Notes under the pieces: model-generated
Databases searched by the model: none
Told to the model about the DNA's origin: nothing
The model's input: only the letters and a program-made list of their open reading frames with translations
Shown here: positions 17,945-26,562 of the stretch, piece by piece
Layout of the letters: every line of letters begins with the position of its first letter
Numbering within the stretch: the first letter of the stretch is position 1
Translations under genes and position numbers: made by a program
Assembly: GCA_050952125.1 (NCBI GenBank)
Contig: JBMNKK010000003.1
Coordinates: 1,035,195-1,099,194 of the forward strand
Reading direction: 5' to 3'
Length of the DNA: 64,000 nucleotides
DNA from: UBA3951 sp050952125
GTDB taxonomy: Bacteria > Bacillota > Sulfobacillia > Fermentithermobacillales > Fermentithermobacillaceae

Positions 17945-19324
17945 TTGATAGGTAGACAGTTACAGGCCGCAGTTAAGGATGTTCCGGAGCTAAGTAAGGA
18001 CGAAGCCCGCAGAGTAGTTTGGAACCTCTCAGCCCCGACCTTGGTAGAGATGTTCCTTGTCTCATTGGTCAGCATGGCCGACATGATCCAGGTTGGCCGG
18101 GTCGGCCCTGCAGCGATAACATCCGTCGGCCTCACAAACCAACCCATGATGCTCCTCCAATCGGTGTTCCAAGCGCTTAACGTAGGGACAACCGCTTTGG
18201 TGGCCCGTTTCATCGGCATGGGTAAACCGAAAGAAGCGTCCGACACCCTAAAGCAAACATTCGTCTTAACTATTCTCTTGGGCCTGGTAGTTTCCTTGTT
18301 CGCCGGGTTCGCCTCCTCATCGATCTTGAGATTCATGGGAGCGGAGGCCGAGGTTGTGACCGTCGGCACTCCCTACTTCAGGGTAGTCGCGTTTGGCTTT
18401 GTCTTCAACTCCCTCGCCATGGGTCTGGCTTCGGCACTCCGCGGTGCGGGCGACACCAGAACCCCCATGACGGTGAACATGGTCGCGAACGTAATAAACG
18501 TGGTCTTCAACTGGATCCTCATCTGGGGAAAATTCGGGTTCCCGAAATGGGGCGTGTTCGGGGCGGGAGTGGCCACCACCTTTTCCAGGTCGGTTGCCGC
18601 GGTGTGGTTTCTCATCGTAGCCCTCAAAGGAGACCGCGCCATACGCCTGGACTTTAGCGAGAAATACCGTCCCAACTGGGGTCTCCTCCGCAGGATCTGC
18701 AATGTGGGGCTGCCCGCGGCAGGGGAGCAGCTTATCTTGAGGACCGGGCAAGTGATGTTCGCCAAAGTAGTATCCTCCCTGGGCACGGTCACTTTTGCCG
18801 CTCACCAAGTGTCGATGAACATACTGAGCCTTACATTCATGCCCGGCATGGCTTTCGCAACAGGCTGCACAACGCTTGTTGGCCAGTATCTCGGCGCCAA
18901 GCGGCCGCAGGATGCGGAACGCTGCGCCAACACCTCCCGCGACATGGGTCTCATGGTCGGCGGAGTAATGGCGCTGGTCTTCCTCTTCTTCGGAAAGTAC
19001 ATCACCATGCTCTACACCGACGACATGTCGGTGGCATTAGCTTCTGCGCTCGTCCTAAAGATATACGCCTTTGCTCAACCTGCCCAGTCGATCCAATTCA
19101 TACTAGCCGGCGGGCTGCGGGGAGCCGGAGATACCAAGTATCCGCTCTACTCGACGGGCATCGGTATGTGGTTTGGCCGGGTAGGGCTCGGTTGGTTCTT
19201 CGTCAACATCATGCGGATGGGGCTCCCGGGGGCTTGGCTTGGAATGTCCATAGACCAAGTGGCACGCGCCGCGCTCATATTCTTCCGCTTTCAATCGGGC
19301 AAATGGAAAGCAGCGAGAGTGTAG
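17945..19324 (+). CDS. MATE family efflux transporter
   Basis: Protein of 459 aa with about 12 transmembrane helices in two similar halves, the normal MATE size. Typical segments are NLSAPTLVEMFLVSLVSMADMIQVGRVGP in the first half and ALRGAGDTRTPMTVNMVANVINVVFN at the end of it, echoed by LRGAGDTKYPLYSTGIGMW in the second. It exports organic cations, drugs or metabolites using a Na+ or H+ gradient. A much longer frame runs upstream but crosses the divergent flavin reductase gene and its own promoter. TTG at 17945, nine bases after GAAGGG, is therefore the best start. Substrate not predictable. Confidence 0.9.
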   Translation: MIGRQLQAAVKDVPELSKDEARRVVWNLSAPTLVEMFLVSLVSMADMIQVGRVGPAAITSVGLTNQPMMLLQSVFQALNVGTTALVARFIGMGKPKEASDTLKQTFVLTILLGLVVSLFAGFASSSILRFMGAEAEVVTVGTPYFRVVAFGFVFNSLAMGLASALRGAGDTRTPMTVNMVANVINVVFNWILIWGKFGFPKWGVFGAGVATTFSRSVAAVWFLIVALKGDRAIRLDFSEKYRPNWGLLRRICNVGLPAAGEQLILRTGQVMFAKVVSSLGTVTFAAHQVSMNILSLTFMPGMAFATGCTTLVGQYLGAKRPQDAERCANTSRDMGLMVGGVMALVFLFFGKYITMLYTDDMSVALASALVLKIYAFAQPAQSIQFILAGGLRGAGDTKYPLYSTGIGMWFGRVGLGWFFVNIMRMGLPGAWLGMSIDQVARAALIFFRFQSGKWKAARV

Positions 19325-19333
19325 GGCTGACAG

Positions 19334-20587
19334 CTATTCAGCACGCTCCGGGACAGAAGATGCGCGCACCGGCTGCCTCCGGCGGTGCCCCAGAACACCG
19401 TATGTGCCGCACTCTTTGAGCTTCCTTACGGCGGCTTCAGAAATGGAGTGGGCGGCTGACAGGTACATCGAAGCGCCTGCCGCCGATTTCTTGCCCTGGT
19501 AGATCGCTTCGCGGTTTTTCTCCGTGTGATAGGCGAAATACTGGGCGGCGGTCACGAGGAATAGAGTATTGACATTGTCCTTTCCCACCAAGCCCTTGGC
19601 GATTCTCTTGGCTCCGGTTCCGCCGTGCTGGGCGAAGGGGACGTAACGCCCGGCTAGTTTCACTATAGCGCGCTGAACCTCCTCGAGCTTCACGGAATCG
19701 GGCTCATGCTTCACCGCTGACGGGGCAGCATGCTCCATCCCAATCGGGTATGATATGCCGCCGGCCCCTGTATACTGGACAAATCCTGCAACCTGTCTGG
19801 CGAAATTCGAAAGATCTCGATCGTTAAGAGCCGTGTACTCCGTTTCATCTCCGGCTTGGCCGGTGGCGCCGTACTCAGCCTCAACTATGGCATCACTGCC
19901 GGACTCAGCCACCAATTCACATATCTCCTTGGTGACGGCGAAGTTCAGAGGACCCGGCAACTCCTCCGTATCGATCATGGCCCAAGCGGGCTTCATCTCT
20001 TCGATAACACCCATAAATCCGGCAACGGCCTCGCGGTACTCGACTGAGCAAAGGTACATCTCCCACACGGCCATATCTTCTCGCGTTGGGGCTTTCACTC
20101 CGTACGACCTCGCTGCCTCGGCGGCTTCCCTGAGGCGCGCCCTGACTTCCTTCTCAGAAGGACAAGGTACCGGGCTGTCCCGGCGGTCGTCCGCAAACAG
20201 AGCGTCGCGCAGATCAGGAACGGCGTAGTGGTCAAGGCCGAGAGCTACAAACGGCGGTTCATATATCGAAGCGTAGGAGTCGGCCACTCTCGCGGCCAGC
20301 CTCGCTCCCGCTCTAAGAGATTCGACAAGATCTGCCTTCGCTTCCAAGCCTCTTCCTGCTGTAGCCAGAGCCCCGCTGCTGAACTGGACTATGAGCGGCG
20401 AGCCCCCGTCAAGCGTTGAGGCGTGATAAAACCCCGCGAGTTCCAGCTCGAAGGGGAAGTTGCCGTTGACGGCAAGCACGGTGCGCCTCTCGCTCTCGGA
20501 TTTGAGAGCCAAAGTTGGCGTGAACGGCGTGTACCGGTCGAACAGCTGCCTCAGCTCTGTGCCCGTGACGTGTCGCGTGTCTCTCAT
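19334..20587 (-). CDS. Class II fructose/tagatose-bisphosphate aldolase-like protein
   Basis: Protein of 417 aa, longer than typical class II aldolases (about 290-360). Aldolase-like features are LALGLDHY-type text (FVALGLDHYAVPD, about residue 120) in the place of the catalytic Asp and zinc His, VEAEYGATG in the place of the glutamate strand, and QHGGTGAKRIAKGLVGK in the place of the zinc- and phosphate-binding LHGGSG motif. A family role would be zinc-dependent cleavage of ketose bisphosphates in the cytoplasm. Motifs are altered and there are insertions, so the substrate may differ. The stop overlaps the lipid kinase start region by 4 bp, suggesting coupling. It converges on the MATE gene with a 9-bp gap. 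Confidence 0.7.
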   Translation of the reverse strand: MRDTRHVTGTELRQLFDRYTPFTPTLALKSESERRTVLAVNGNFPFELELAGFYHASTLDGGSPLIVQFSSGALATAGRGLEAKADLVESLRAGARLAARVADSYASIYEPPFVALGLDHYAVPDLRDALFADDRRDSPVPCPSEKEVRARLREAAEAARSYGVKAPTREDMAVWEMYLCSVEYREAVAGFMGVIEEMKPAWAMIDTEELPGPLNFAVTKEICELVAESGSDAIVEAEYGATGQAGDETEYTALNDRDLSNFARQVAGFVQYTGAGGISYPIGMEHAAPSAVKHEPDSVKLEEVQRAIVKLAGRYVPFAQHGGTGAKRIAKGLVGKDNVNTLFLVTAAQYFAYHTEKNREAIYQGKKSAAGASMYLSAAHSISEAAVRKLKECGTYGVLGHRRRQPVRASSVPERAE

Positions 20588-21525
20588 CGTGGCTCTCCTT
20601 TGACTGTGAACGGAAGGACTCCCTTGAGCACCCTCACCGTCACAGGAAAACGTACATCAACAGTATCACCATCGATGTGGCACGGGAAACCTTCGGGAGC
20701 GTTAACGGTAATACTCCGGGCGGAGCCCCGGACAACTCCGGGCTTGCCTATGTGCTTGCCGCCCCGTACCTTGAACACCAGCCCCGGCAGGTTCTTCCTA
20801 GGGACTCCGTGCAAGAACGCGAAATCGAGGAGACCGTCGTCGGGAAGAGCGCCGGGGCACACGGTCATGCCTCCCCCGAACTTCTCAGAGTTGGTTACGG
20901 CAAATATCCACGTACGCTCATACTCTCGCCCGGGTCCTTCGTCCACCGATACGGACAACGTGCCTGGTTTGAAGTAGAAAAGGCCCCTTAGGGCCTCAAA
21001 CATGTAGCTGAGGTTGCCAATCTTGCGCGCGCCGAGTTCCATGACACGCTTCACAACGTAGGCATCATATCCAACGCCGAACGAGTTGATGACGTATCGC
21101 GAGAAGCCTCCGGAGTCCGCGAAGTGAAGCACATCCATATTACATACAGAAGGGTTTACGAGGGCAAGAAGAGCGTCCTGCCAGTCTTCAAAAAGGCGGC
21201 TGCCTCCGATGAAGTCGTTGCCCGTTCCAGACGGTATCGCCGCAAGCTTTGCGGTGGTCTTTGCGCCTCTTTCTCTAGCTTGCATGAGTCCGTTGACCAC
21301 TTCGCTGAGCGTGCCGTCACCGCCCATAGCTGCCAAGACATCGAAGCCGTTGTGCGACGCGGAAGCGGCAAGCTCGGTAGCATGCCCGGGGCGCTCCGTC
21401 TCCACTATTTCATAAGGTATCCCGTAATTATCGAGTGCTATCTGGACCTGAGGGAGCCTCTTCTTGGTCTTCCCGTGACCTGCAGTCGGGTTTAGAATCA
21501 CCAGCACTCTCTTTGGAGCTGCCAA
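20584..21525 (-). CDS. dagK: Diacylglycerol/lipid kinase (DagK/YegS family)
   Basis: Protein of about 313 aa. The N-terminal nucleotide domain has VLVILNPTAGHGKT and the family hallmark GGDGTLSEVVNGL (about residue 65); a beta-sandwich C-terminal lipid-binding half follows (GKIGNLSYM-like text, then VTNSEKFGGGM, GALPDDGLLDFA). It phosphorylates diacylglycerol or a related lipid at the inner membrane face, recycling lipids released by lipoteichoic acid synthesis. I choose the TTG at 21525 behind GGAAGGG because it gives the usual MAAPKRVLVILNP opening; an ATG at 21558 adds 11 residues but has no ribosome site. Coupled by a 4-bp overlap to the aldolase-like gene. Confidence 0.88.
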   Translation of the reverse strand: MAAPKRVLVILNPTAGHGKTKKRLPQVQIALDNYGIPYEIVETERPGHATELAASASHNGFDVLAAMGGDGTLSEVVNGLMQARERGAKTTAKLAAIPSGTGNDFIGGSRLFEDWQDALLALVNPSVCNMDVLHFADSGGFSRYVINSFGVGYDAYVVKRVMELGARKIGNLSYMFEALRGLFYFKPGTLSVSVDEGPGREYERTWIFAVTNSEKFGGGMTVCPGALPDDGLLDFAFLHGVPRKNLPGLVFKVRGGKHIGKPGVVRGSARSITVNAPEGFPCHIDGDTVDVRFPVTVRVLKGVLPFTVKGEPR

Positions 21526-21633
21526 GACGCATCCCTTCCATCGATCGTTTGGTGACATAATTCAATATCTACGCGGCCTTTCCTGCTCCGGAGCCGCGAG
21601 GTCACTTGGCCGCCTTTTTTCCGGCAATGATAG

Positions 21634-21657
21634 AGGCGGCCTCTTTCGAGGCCGCCT
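21634..21657 (-). terminator. Hairpin after ggt
   Basis: Perfect 10-bp stem AGGCGGCCTC / GAGGCCGCCT with a 4-base loop, 40 bp after the ggt stop on the minus strand. The downstream T content is modest. Confidence 0.65.
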
Positions 21658-21697
21658 GTGCTACGTCGATTAGGGAGAGATTCCTCCCTTGGTACCC

Positions 21698-23413
21698 TTA
21701 GTACCCTATGGGTCTTCCGCTCCTGCGAGGGTCGGCGCCGCCGAGGAGGAACCCGGTATCCGGGAGCACCTGCACCGCGTGGGCGGCTCCGAAGAATCCA
21801 TCCCACTCCTCGTACACGGCAACCTTATGGCCCATAGCCTTCAATTCTTCGATGGCAGCCTTGTCAAACCGGGCCTCCAGTGCGATCTCGTCCACCGGCG
21901 CGAACATTCTGGGGGCCGCGAGCGCCTCTTCGATGTTCATCCCGTGATCTATCACGTTCACAATAAGCTGGAGCACGGTGCTGAAAATCCTCGCGCTGCC
22001 CGGTGATCCTACAGTGAGCACGGGACGGCCGTCAGGGGAGATGACGAGAGTTGGGCTCATGCTAGAAAGCGGAGCCTTCCCCGGCTCAATGGAGTTGGCC
22101 TTGCCCGGCGTGGGCTCGGTGTTCTCCATCTGGTCGTTCATCTTCACCCCGACTCCGGGGATAACCACGCCGCATCCCCATCCGTCGTTTACGGTCTGAG
22201 TGCTGGAGACCATGTTGCCCCACTGGTCAACTACGGAAAAGTGAGTCGTGCAGCCGCTGCCCATGATGTGGTCACGCTTGCCTTTGCACGTGAGGTCGGT
22301 AGCCTTCAATCCCGGGTCGTCGCCCGCTTGGTACTTGAACGGATCGCCGGCTGAGACCGACGGCGTGATCTTGTCGAGGCTTATCGTCTTTGCGAGTTCG
22401 GCAGCGTATTCCTTGGAGGTTAGTCCTTCGACCGGGACCCTTACGTAGTCGGGGTCACCCATGTACTTCTCGCGGTCCGCAAAAGCGCGCCGCATGACCT
22501 CAGAGAGGAGGTGAATACCCTTAGCGGTGCCGAACCCGAGTCCCTTCACATCGAAATGCTCAAGCATGTTGAGCATCTGAATCATGTGAGTACCGCCGGA
22601 GCTGGGTGGCGGCATTGAGACTATGCGGTAGCCCCTGTATATTCCTTGGGCAGGTTTCATTGCCCGCGGCCGGGTCTCCATGGTGAGCTTCAGGTCATCC
22701 ATTGAAATGAGGCCGCCGTTCTCTTCCATCTCTCTCACGATCGCCTGGGCAACGGGACCCTCATAGAACCCCTTAGCCCCGTGCCTGGCTATTTGCCGGA
22801 GTGTCCATCCAAGCTCTCGCTGGTACAGCATCTCTCCCACAGGGTAAGGTTCGCCGTTCTTGAGGTATATCTGTCTCGACGCGGGGAACTTGTTGAGTTT
22901 CTCAGCGTTGGCCTTCATGTGGTTCGCTAGAGCCTCGTAGACGGGGAACCCCTCTTCCGCAAACCGTATAGCTGGGCCGAGGATGACGTCGGCGGGGAGA
23001 GTGCCGTGCTTCTCCAAAGCGTACATCAAACCGGCAACTTCGCCCGGAACAGCGCACGCGAGGTGCCCCACCATGTGGGCATCCCCCTTGACGAGTGTCC
23101 ATCCTTCAGATGATTTCTGGTCGGCCACAACCTCGTACATAGTTGGGGTAGCCTTCTGGGCGATCCTCTCCCTGTAGTCGAGAGCCTGGACATCCTGGGT
23201 CTTCGCGTCGTAGATCAGCATGAAACCGCCGCCGCCGACACACGACATACCCGGTTCCACGACGTTCAGAGCGAAAGCCGTAGCTACCGCCGCGTCTACC
23301 GCATTCCCGCCCCTCAAGAGGATCTCAGTTCCGGCCAAAGACGCGAGCGGGTGCGCAGCCACCACCATTCCTTTGGACGCCTGGACGGTTGGTGTAGCGT
23401 GAGAGTTAGCCAT
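21698..23413 (-). CDS. ggt: Gamma-glutamyltransferase (cytoplasmic form)
   Basis: Protein of 571 aa of the Ntn-hydrolase gamma-glutamyltransferase family. The autocleavage and catalytic threonine is in GCTTHFSVVDQWGNMVSSTQ, and the gamma-glutamyl binding loop is KAPLSSMSPTLV. It opens gamma-glutamyl bonds (glutathione, gamma-glutamyl peptides, poly-gamma-glutamate), releasing glutamate or moving it to an acceptor. The chosen ATG (MANSHATPTVQ, 9 nt after AAGGGTGGG) leaves no signal peptide, so it appears to be cytoplasmic, unlike most bacterial GGTs. The longer upstream frame covers the hairpin and is rejected. It lies downstream of four membrane genes and murI on the same strand, suggesting a link with glutamate use. 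Confidence 0.93.
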   Translation of the reverse strand: MANSHATPTVQASKGMVVAAHPLASLAGTEILLRGGNAVDAAVATAFALNVVEPGMSCVGGGGFMLIYDAKTQDVQALDYRERIAQKATPTMYEVVADQKSSEGWTLVKGDAHMVGHLACAVPGEVAGLMYALEKHGTLPADVILGPAIRFAEEGFPVYEALANHMKANAEKLNKFPASRQIYLKNGEPYPVGEMLYQRELGWTLRQIARHGAKGFYEGPVAQAIVREMEENGGLISMDDLKLTMETRPRAMKPAQGIYRGYRIVSMPPPSSGGTHMIQMLNMLEHFDVKGLGFGTAKGIHLLSEVMRRAFADREKYMGDPDYVRVPVEGLTSKEYAAELAKTISLDKITPSVSAGDPFKYQAGDDPGLKATDLTCKGKRDHIMGSGCTTHFSVVDQWGNMVSSTQTVNDGWGCGVVIPGVGVKMNDQMENTEPTPGKANSIEPGKAPLSSMSPTLVISPDGRPVLTVGSPGSARIFSTVLQLIVNVIDHGMNIEEALAAPRMFAPVDEIALEARFDKAAIEELKAMGHKVAVYEEWDGFFGAAHAVQVLPDTGFLLGGADPRRSGRPIGY

Positions 23414-23462
23414 ATGTAACAACCCACCCTTCAGAAATGAGCCGGCAGGTGCCAGCTTTTCA

Positions 23463-23498
23463 TGATCAGAGTCCCGGCCGAAGCCAGGACTCTGATCA
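23463..23498. terminator. Hairpin between the membrane cluster and ggt
   Basis: Perfect 12-bp stem TGATCAGAGTCC / GGACTCTGATCA with a 12-base loop. It lies between the last membrane gene (stop at 23531) and ggt. There is no clear U-tract on either strand, so it may only partly separate the two transcripts. Confidence 0.55.
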
Positions 23499-23530
23499 CC
23501 TTTGCTCACTGAGCTAGACTGTCCTACACA

Positions 23531-24133
23531 CTAAGCTCCAATACCCAGCCACTGAATGAGGAGGTACTGGAAACGGCCGATGGCGGTGGAGATACGTCCC
23601 ATAACGGTATTGCCGAACGCAGCTCCGAAGGCAGCCATCATGAAGTACTTCCCAAGCTTGGGCGCCAAGCCTGCAGTACCCTTCATCCTGAAGGTCAGGA
23701 AGAAGTAGGTGAGCGAAAGCGTGGTGCCCAAGAAAATGACGATGCCGTTAATCGACTTTAGGTTCCCCACGGTAGCCGTGATCTGCGCCACTATCTGGGT
23801 CTCGACGGAGCCGCGAAGAGCCACGGCTGCGGAGACTCCGGTGAACAGCGCGAGCGGCATACGGGCGAGGTAAGACACGGAAGGAAAGTACCTGGTATAC
23901 AGCAGAATCCCGAAAATCATGGGGACCAGGATGAGGAAGTTACCTTCCGCGAGGGGATCGAGGCCGGTTGCCTTCAGCCTGTCCACACCTACCACGATAG
24001 CATAGCCGGTGGCCGCTCCGACGTACACGTTCTCAACCAACCTGTAAGCCGGGTTGTCCTTGAACAGGATGGAGAATATTGCGAGCGTGCAGAACGCTCC
24101 TAGCCACGTACCAAGGTCTGTTGCGATGTTCAC
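23531..24133 (-). CDS. Uncharacterised polytopic membrane protein, cluster gene 4
   Basis: Protein of 200 aa with five or six hydrophobic helices (for example YAIVVGVDRL preceded by an aromatic stretch, FLILVPMIFGILLYTRYFP, GIVIFLGTTLSLTYFFLTF). A basic loop FRMKGTAGLAPKLGKYF precedes the last helices. I do not recognise the family. Its ATG overlaps the upstream stop by 4 bp, so it is coupled to the gene before it. A hairpin follows. As part of a four-gene membrane set it is probably one subunit of a complex; function unknown. Confidence 0.85.
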   Translation of the reverse strand: MNIATDLGTWLGAFCTLAIFSILFKDNPAYRLVENVYVGAATGYAIVVGVDRLKATGLDPLAEGNFLILVPMIFGILLYTRYFPSVSYLARMPLALFTGVSAAVALRGSVETQIVAQITATVGNLKSINGIVIFLGTTLSLTYFFLTFRMKGTAGLAPKLGKYFMMAAFGAAFGNTVMGRISTAIGRFQYLLIQWLGIGA

Positions 24134-24981
24134 TTGGCCGCGCCTCCCTTCTCCTTCTTCGACTTGGTGATGAAGTATCCGACGTTGCCCAAGATAACGA
24201 ACGAGATGATGAGCATATGAGCTACCGACTGGGAGTCCATACCCTTAACCCCGGGACCCGGGTGGTTCGTCAGTATCTCATATTCGGCGGCACCTGAAAG
24301 GCCGATCAGGATACCGATAATCTGGCCCGAGTTGACATACTGGATGTTCGATGCCGACATAACCGGAGTGCACCCTACCAGTACCGGGCGTTCGTATGCC
24401 ATGTTGGCCTGACGGATCTGCCCTTCAATGGTCTGTCCGTCGGCAGGACCGTCGTTCAGAGTAACCGTGAGGGCGTAGTCCCTAAGGTTCTTCAGGTCCT
24501 TCATAATCGGAAGGGTCGAGGTGTCATTTCCCCTGTAATCCACGGGGAAAATCGACAGCGGGTCTTCCGCGAACGCGGCGAAGGTAGGCTCGCCACCGGC
24601 GTAGTAACCGAGGTTAACGTAGTCTACGCCGTACTCGTATCCATACTCTTCCTCAAGAATCTTCATCGTCTGTTCAGCGAACAGCGGTGTCGGAGGGAAG
24701 GACGATATCGCTACGACCTTGAACTTCTTTGCCGCGAACTGGTGGAACAGTCCGATGGCTTGAGGGTTCAAGTCGATCTCGTTTCCCGGCTCGTAGTCGT
24801 ACCCGACGAGGACTGCAGAGCCTTCAGGCAGCGACTCGATGAAGTCGAAAGCCGGCTTCGTCATTTCCGTAATGCGAATGGGCATATTCAAAGGCACAAT
24901 CATTGGTATCGCAATGGCAAGCGAGAGAAGCAGGTAAAACACTCGCTTGTCAACATGTTGCAGTTTTTCCCACGTTCCCAT
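24130..24981 (-). CDS. Uncharacterised membrane protein with large soluble domain, cluster gene 3
   Basis: Protein of 283 aa: an N-terminal helix (about residues 14-34), a soluble alpha/beta domain of about 200 residues and a C-terminal helix (about 250-272) ending in a basic tail. The soluble part has text such as GSAVLVGYDYEPGNEIDLNPQAIGLFHQFAAKKFKVVAIS and later RPVLVGCTPVMSASNIQYVNSG, suggesting a Rossmann-like sensor or ligand domain. By the positive-inside rule the basic C-terminal end is cytoplasmic. No enzymatic motif is visible and I do not recognise the family. RBS GGGGCAAGAG precedes the ATG; 4-bp overlap with the next gene. Confidence 0.85.
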   Translation of the reverse strand: MGTWEKLQHVDKRVFYLLLSLAIAIPMIVPLNMPIRITEMTKPAFDFIESLPEGSAVLVGYDYEPGNEIDLNPQAIGLFHQFAAKKFKVVAISSFPPTPLFAEQTMKILEEEYGYEYGVDYVNLGYYAGGEPTFAAFAEDPLSIFPVDYRGNDTSTLPIMKDLKNLRDYALTVTLNDGPADGQTIEGQIRQANMAYERPVLVGCTPVMSASNIQYVNSGQIIGILIGLSGAAEYEILTNHPGPGVKGMDSQSVAHMLIISFVILGNVGYFITKSKKEKGGAAK

Positions 24982-24993
24982 GTCTCTTGCCCC

Positions 24994-25617
24994 CTATTCC
25001 GCGCCGTAGGAACGACGCTCTAGTCCGGCGATGATCCTGAGCGACACGGCGATGAAGCCGATAGCACCTGCGATTGTGACTCCGCGCTGTCCGCCAACGT
25101 TAAGGACACTGAGGATCCAGTCCATGGCAGGCGGAGCAAACGGGAGAATCTTCGCGCCTAGCGGGACCCTTCCGAACATAACGATGAGTCCGCAAGCGAG
25201 AAGGACGGCAGCTTCAGAGTTCTTCGCTCTAAACGCTCTGTAGGCAGCGGTTCCGATATAGAAGGCCAAGAGGGCGAGGATAGCCCCGTTGGTCGGGACG
25301 CTGATGTTGGTGAACATCCATGCGTATAGCCCCGCGTCCTTACCGGTGGTAAAGCCGGCAATGGCCACCATTATCATAGTCAGAAGGAGAGCCAAGCTGT
25401 ACCAGCTCTTGAGCCCGTCCTTTTTCACTGCCCTGGAGTGCACGCGGATGATGTTGACTACTCCGACGCCGAGGGCGAACACGGCCACAAGGGCTCGCCA
25501 CTGCATGAACGTGTTTGCCGTTGACGCCAGGAACGGTACGTCCAGAAAGTACGCCAGTGTGACGATAATACCTGTGATCAAGGTTATCGCGGTCGGTAGT
25601 ACTTTGCGAAATAGCAC
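24994..25617 (-). CDS. Uncharacterised polytopic membrane protein, cluster gene 2
   Basis: Protein of 207 aa with about six helices: MLFRKVLPTAITLITGIIV at the start, ALVAVFALGVGVVNIIRVHSR, SLALLLTMIMVAIAGFTTG, ILALLAFYIGTAAYRAF, AVLLACGLIVMFG and VTIAGAIGFIAVSLRIIAG. Short basic loops (RVHSRAVKKDGLKSW, RAFRAKNSE) should face the cytoplasm. I do not recognise it. It starts with GTG behind AGGGGTG and is separated from its neighbours by only 12 bp on each side, consistent with one operon. Confidence 0.85.
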   Translation of the reverse strand: MLFRKVLPTAITLITGIIVTLAYFLDVPFLASTANTFMQWRALVAVFALGVGVVNIIRVHSRAVKKDGLKSWYSLALLLTMIMVAIAGFTTGKDAGLYAWMFTNISVPTNGAILALLAFYIGTAAYRAFRAKNSEAAVLLACGLIVMFGRVPLGAKILPFAPPAMDWILSVLNVGGQRGVTIAGAIGFIAVSLRIIAGLERRSYGAE

Positions 25618-25629
25618 GTTATATCACCC

Positions 25630-26394
25630 CTACTTTCTCATCAGTGTGGTAAGAGCGTCGGAACCGGCCAGGTTCAGAACTCCACCGACAACCATGAGCC
25701 CGATGCAGACGGCCTTCAGAATGTCCTCGCCGCGAATGCATCCGAGGTGGAGCTTGTTCTGACCAAAGTACGCGCCTGCAGCGAACATCTCGTCGCCCAG
25801 AATGGTGTAGTCGCAGGCAACGATAAAGAACGGCAGCTGGATGATGTTGGACGTTCCAGCGATCTGCAGAGCACCGACGCTGTTCCCGGCCTCGGCCAAG
25901 ATCAAGGCCTCAACCGTAAACTGGCCGATCATGATGTTTGAAGCAACTTGCTCTCGGTTCATGACGCCGATAACCGCACTGATAGCGGCAGTACCGTCAG
26001 ATGAAACGAAACGACAGTCGTCGGGCCTCCAAAGCTCGGCGGCACCCGCTTCGACATAGGACTGCATCATTATCTGCTCGGTAACTGCGTAAGTCTCAGG
26101 GTTGGACACGCAGGTGACGAGTCTTACGTTGTACTTGGCGCACTGCTTGGTGACCTCGCCAAGAACCTCAAGGCCTGCGAAAGTGGCGGCCACGAGTCCT
26201 GCCCAACCGGGAGTGTAGTGAACAGGGCGGCCCATTTCAGCCGCTCTACCCACTGCCTCCGGAATAGCGTCGAAACCGGCAATAGGCCTAATCTCGATCT
26301 TCTTGCCCTTGTTCGCCGCTGAAATGGAGTATCCGATTATGCCTAGAGATGCCAACAGCAACACAAAGTCAAACACCCTGTTAGCAACTACCAA
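25630..26394 (-). CDS. Uncharacterised membrane protein (possibly DUF6754-like), cluster gene 1
   Basis: Protein of 254 aa: an N-terminal helix (about residues 7-25), then a soluble alpha/beta region and hydrophobic segments near residues 150-175, 190-215 and a C-terminal helix (about 230-248). Notable text is IRPIAGFDAIPEAVGRAAEMGRP followed by VHYTPGWAGL, and the cysteine-bearing VTCVSNPETYAVTEQIM. The overall pattern reminds me of the uncharacterised family DUF6754, but I cannot confirm this. It starts with TTG behind AAGGTGGG and leads the four-gene membrane set. No known transporter, ATPase or redox motif is visible. Confidence 0.8.
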   Translation of the reverse strand: MVVANRVFDFVLLLASLGIIGYSISAANKGKKIEIRPIAGFDAIPEAVGRAAEMGRPVHYTPGWAGLVAATFAGLEVLGEVTKQCAKYNVRLVTCVSNPETYAVTEQIMMQSYVEAGAAELWRPDDCRFVSSDGTAAISAVIGVMNREQVASNIMIGQFTVEALILAEAGNSVGALQIAGTSNIIQLPFFIVACDYTILGDEMFAAGAYFGQNKLHLGCIRGEDILKAVCIGLMVVGGVLNLAGSDALTTLMRK

Positions 26395-26562
26395 ACTGAT
26401 TCACCCACCTTCTCCGCATCTATAGCGGTGTTGGAATTACTTCTCTTACTGCGCTTCGGTCTCGAAGGACTAATCGGGCGAAGTCGTTCCCCTTACCTCT
26501 CCTCCTCTCAATTCGTACCGAACGAAGGCCGACTACGAAACCCACTGGAATGGCGCGACCCC

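Noticed and set aside
26395..26562. Gap between murI and the membrane cluster checked for a terminator or promoter
   Set aside because: Only a 5-bp hairpin (CTTCG/CGAAG) and a weak minus-strand TATAGA box were found; neither is good enough to annotate.
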